Source of the DNA: Candidatus Pacearchaeota archaeon
GTDB lineage: Archaea; Nanobdellota; Nanobdellia; Pacearchaeales; GW2011-AR1
Assembly (NCBI GenBank): GCA_017609795.1
Contig: JAFCDH010000010.1
Span: forward strand, 1-32,481
Direction of reading: 5' to 3'
DNA length: 32,481 nt
Positions 29,990-32,481 of this stretch are shown piece by piece (position 1 is the stretch's first letter; each line of letters opens with the position of its first letter). Below the pieces are notes generated by a model, which saw only the letters and a program-made list of their open reading frames with translations, was not told the DNA's origin and did no database searches. Position numbers and translations under genes: made by a program.

Positions 29990-29998
29990 ATTTATATA
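29990..29998 (+). promoter_or_regulatory. TATA box of the orphan LAGLIDADG gene
   Basis: ATTTATATA is centred about 25 bases before ATG 30020, indicating a leaderless transcript. Confidence 0.65.
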
Positions 29999-30019
29999 CT
30001 TTGCTGTATTAATTATATC

Positions 30020-31138
30020 ATGGAAATTTGCATATATGATTTAAATAAAATGAATTTTAATTTAGCTGTAGATATTAAAGAAAATCTAAAAAATGAAATT
30101 AGAGATAAAATCAAAGGGAAGATATATAGTTTTGCAAAAGAATTAGGAATAAGTTCTTCTAGGCTCTATGAATATTTTATATGGAAAAAATCATTAATTC
30201 CATTAAACATTCTTTTAAAACTTAGTAACGAATTAGAGATTAAACCGAAAAGAATAGAAGAAAACATTACAAGATACAAACAATTAGGTGTTCCATTTAA
30301 AAATTCAATTCAAAATCCAAAACTTCCAATAGTAGTTAGTCCTTATCTGACATCATTATTATCAAATCTATTTTTTGATGGAAGCTTGCCTAAAGACGGA
30401 AAAGGTACATACTATAACCAGAAAAATAAAGATATAATGAATGATTTTATTAGAAAGGTGAAATATATTTTTGGAGAGACACAATATTCTCTTAGATTAG
30501 ATCATAGACAGGTATTAAAATGTAGGATTCCAAGGATAATTGGAGAGATGTGTAGATATTTTTATAAAGTTAAGTCATTCGGGAGTTTTGATTCTAGAAT
30601 TCCTAAAACAATATTTAGTATGAGTTATGATCATCAAGTTGCTTTTATAATTACCGCAGTATTGGATGAAGGATCAATAACTTATGGTGGACAAATCCAA
30701 TTTGGAGTTTCTAATAAAAATATGATGAAAGATTTTGCATATCTCTGTAAAAAAATAGGGTTAGAAACTTCCCCTATTAGAGAAGGAAAGTTAGGAAGAT
30801 TTCATTTATATATTAAACCTCTAAAAATTTTTTATAATATCTATTTTGATTTTATTAAAAAATATCCTTTAATCTCTTTAAGGTATAAAGAAGAAAGATT
30901 AAAAAAAGCACTAAAAATTAAAGAACAAAGGTTTTATTATACTAAAGATTTTGCAGATAAAAGAAAATCTTTAATTTTGAATGAATTGAATAAAAAAGAA
31001 AATTCTATAAATTATTTAGCTGATAAGTTTCTTATTAACCCAAAATCAATAAATAGATATATGCATAGATTAATAAAAGAAAATAAAATTGCCAGAAAAA
31101 AAAAAGGAAAGGAATATATTTATTTTGTACCCCATTGA
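30020..31138 (+). CDS. LAGLIDADG-like endonuclease with N-terminal HTH and C-terminal winged helix
   Basis: A 372-residue protein. Residues about 35-90 form an XRE-like helix-turn-helix (SFAKELGISSSRLYEYF). Residues about 110-290 hold two LAGLIDADG-type motifs: LLSNLFFDGSL and FIITAVLDEGSI, each with an acidic residue at the catalytic place. Residues about 305-365 form a winged helix (SINYLADKFLINPKSINRYM). The layout suggests a free-standing homing endonuclease or a regulator derived from one. It is not in an intron or intein here. Its 3' end overlaps the RuBisCO gene's 3' end by 19 bases. Confidence 0.75.
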   Translation: MEICIYDLNKMNFNLAVDIKENLKNEIRDKIKGKIYSFAKELGISSSRLYEYFIWKKSLIPLNILLKLSNELEIKPKRIEENITRYKQLGVPFKNSIQNPKLPIVVSPYLTSLLSNLFFDGSLPKDGKGTYYNQKNKDIMNDFIRKVKYIFGETQYSLRLDHRQVLKCRIPRIIGEMCRYFYKVKSFGSFDSRIPKTIFSMSYDHQVAFIITAVLDEGSITYGGQIQFGVSNKNMMKDFAYLCKKIGLETSPIREGKLGRFHLYIKPLKIFYNIYFDFIKKYPLISLRYKEERLKKALKIKEQRFYYTKDFADKRKSLILNELNKKENSINYLADKFLINPKSINRYMHRLIKENKIARKKKGKEYIYFVPH

Positions 31139-32382
31139 TTTAAGGTAGATCTTAATTCTAAGTGATTTTTAGCATATTTTTTTAAGGAGATTCCTCGCAT
31201 TGTTGCATCTATAGCTTGTCTTGCAGCAATTGCTCCTCTTAATGTTCCAAGTTTGTTTCCGTGTAGCCCCCCGCCCATCTGAATAATTAAATCATTTCCT
31301 AAATGCTTAATTAAAAATGGAACATGTCCTGGATGTAATCCACCAGAAGAAACAGCTAAAACTGGTTTAATCTTCTCCCAATCTTCAGCAAGTCTATTTC
31401 TTGTTTCTTTAACTGTTTTCTTTTCCATTTCTTCATTTAATTCAGAAACTAATTCAATATCTCCTTCTAGTTTTCCAATACCAGTCCCAATATGTAATTG
31501 GTCAACACCAATTAAACGAGCTATATCTGCTAAAACCATCATATCTATACCATGTTTTTTACTTCTTGTAAAAGCAGCATGCATTGCTCTATGAGCATGA
31601 ATTGCAAGTTTAAAATCTGCTTCACGCAAAGTCTGAAGAGCAGAAAATCCAGCAGTCACAATATCTACCATAATATATTTACCCCCTAAATCTTCAACTA
31701 ATTGAGCTCTTTGCATCATTTCTTTTGTTTCAGCAGTTACATTAATTAAATAAGCTTTTTTCTCTCCTGTTTTTTCTTCTGCTTTGTTAGACTTTTCCAA
31801 AGTTCTTGCAAGTCTTTCTTCAAATTCATTAAATTTCTGGCTTGCTAAATTTTCATCATCTTTAACAATATCACATCCTCCTAACCAAGCATCATAAGCA
31901 ACTTGAGCATGGTCTTTTGTTTTTAAACCAAGTTTAGGTTTAATTATTGTTCCTAATAAAGGCCTTTCTTTTATTTTCATTATTTTCCTAACACCTTTAA
32001 TTCCATATTTAGGTCCTTTAAAAGAATTTAAAATTTCTTTTGGAAAATTTATATCCTCAAGTTTTAGATTTTTAACAGCCTTCATTCCAAAAATATTCCC
32101 AGCAATAGAAGATAATATGTTTGGTGCATTTCCTTTTTCAAACAATCCAACAGGATAAGCAATCTTCACCATTCTTCCTTTAATAGAAAAAACTTTTGCA
32201 GCAAGTTTTTTCATATAATCTTTTTCAGTAGTAAGCTCACTCCATGTCCCAATACTACTTTCAAGAGCAACTGTTGCAGCTGCTTGTTTTAAAGAAATTC
32301 TATTAGGTTCAATCCTAAACAAGCAAATCAAATCACTTGATTTTGGCTTATATTTTAAATTTATAAATTCTGAGGGTTTCAT
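31120..32382 (-). CDS. rbcL: Ribulose-bisphosphate carboxylase large subunit, form III
   Basis: A 420-residue enzyme. The first catalytic Lys is in GTIIKPKLGL (K148). GGCDIVKDDENLAS has the carbamylated K174 and metal ligands D176 and E177. IHAHRAMHAAF has the active-site His/Arg, HIGTGIGKLEG the loop-6 Lys, and SSGGLHPG and GGGLHGN the phosphate-binding loops. All catalytic residues are present. Sequence type and archaeal context fit form III, used with AMP phosphorylase and ribose-1,5-bisphosphate isomerase in nucleotide salvage, not the Calvin cycle. Those partner genes are not in the window. A conserved leader precedes the ATG. Confidence 0.95.
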   Translation of the reverse strand: MKPSEFINLKYKPKSSDLICLFRIEPNRISLKQAAATVALESSIGTWSELTTEKDYMKKLAAKVFSIKGRMVKIAYPVGLFEKGNAPNILSSIAGNIFGMKAVKNLKLEDINFPKEILNSFKGPKYGIKGVRKIMKIKERPLLGTIIKPKLGLKTKDHAQVAYDAWLGGCDIVKDDENLASQKFNEFEERLARTLEKSNKAEEKTGEKKAYLINVTAETKEMMQRAQLVEDLGGKYIMVDIVTAGFSALQTLREADFKLAIHAHRAMHAAFTRSKKHGIDMMVLADIARLIGVDQLHIGTGIGKLEGDIELVSELNEEMEKKTVKETRNRLAEDWEKIKPVLAVSSGGLHPGHVPFLIKHLGNDLIIQMGGGLHGNKLGTLRGAIAARQAIDATMRGISLKKYAKNHLELRSTLNQWGTK

Positions 32383-32435
32383 TTTATCTTTAAATTTTGG
32401 TTTGGGTCAAGCCTTTTTAAAAGGGTTGTTTTGTC
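32383..32435 (-). promoter_or_regulatory. RuBisCO leader sharing sequence with the eS19 leader
   Basis: On the minus strand: AACAACCCTTTTAAAAAGGC, then TTGACCC, then AAACCAAAATTTAAAG before ATAAA-ATG. CCTTTTTAAAAGG is a near palindrome. Very similar to 28300-28350. Confidence 0.6.
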
Positions 32436-32481
32436 TCTTTTATTACCTATGATTTTTAATACAATTCTTTTCTATATTATG

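Noticed and set aside
1..32481. tRNA, rRNA, CRISPR array or insertion sequence
   Set aside because: No T-loop-like GC-rich stretches, regularly spaced direct repeats, or transposase motifs were seen by eye. tRNAscan or Infernal would settle the RNA part.

Overview
The window is a very AT-rich, densely packed archaeal chromosome segment. Archaeal markers are PCNA, eukaryote-type PriS/PriL primase, ribosomal proteins eL31, eL39 and eS19, TrmY, an Hjc-type Holliday junction resolvase, a histone-fold protein, a form III RuBisCO, and TATA boxes about 26 bases upstream of many start codons. A minimal PriL C-terminal domain next to PriS, a RuBisCO in a small information-poor background, and many Cys-rich surface proteins with pilin-like signal segments suggest a DPANN archaeon of the Pacearchaeota/Woesearchaeota type. 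That placement is inference; no rRNA is present to prove it.

Layout. (1) 1-9228, minus strand: a surface region in which a two-gene module (pilin-like protein + Cys-rich surface protein) occurs twice. A NYN-domain RNase gene sits inside one copy and a MntA-HepT toxin-antitoxin pair inside the other; a small winged-helix gene heads the region. (2) 9355-10098: a two-gene operon of tiny membrane proteins and a Nudix hydrolase. (3) 10166-13922: PCNA, diverging from the primase locus. PriS carries a 446-residue intein with a LAGLIDADG endonuclease, and PriL-CTD follows in the -1 frame. (4) 14147-17957: a sigma-70-like protein followed by two single-pass surface proteins. (5) 17962-19139: two divergent winged-helix regulators sharing an inverted-repeat operator, and an unknown protein. 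(6) 19264-22929: a lamin-tail surface protein, Hjc, a decayed RelE-type toxin-antitoxin pair, an AbrB-nucleotidyltransferase fusion behind a 24-bp palindrome, a histone-fold protein and a lipoprotein. (7) 23042-28792: housekeeping genes (LysRS, an internally deleted acylphosphatase, TrmY, AlkD, eL31, eL39, eS19, YhbY). (8) 28907-32382: a stand-alone NFACT-R protein, a HIT protein, an orphan LAGLIDADG protein and RuBisCO.

The most striking unexplained structure is a family of about 75-110 bp intergenic elements, at least 15 copies in 32 kb. They occupy most of the larger gaps between genes, often have imperfect terminal inverted repeats (12 bp perfect in one copy), and are usually oriented with the flanking genes. 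Three copies contain a stem-loop whose substitutions mostly preserve pairing. No tRNA, rRNA, CRISPR array or insertion sequence was seen.
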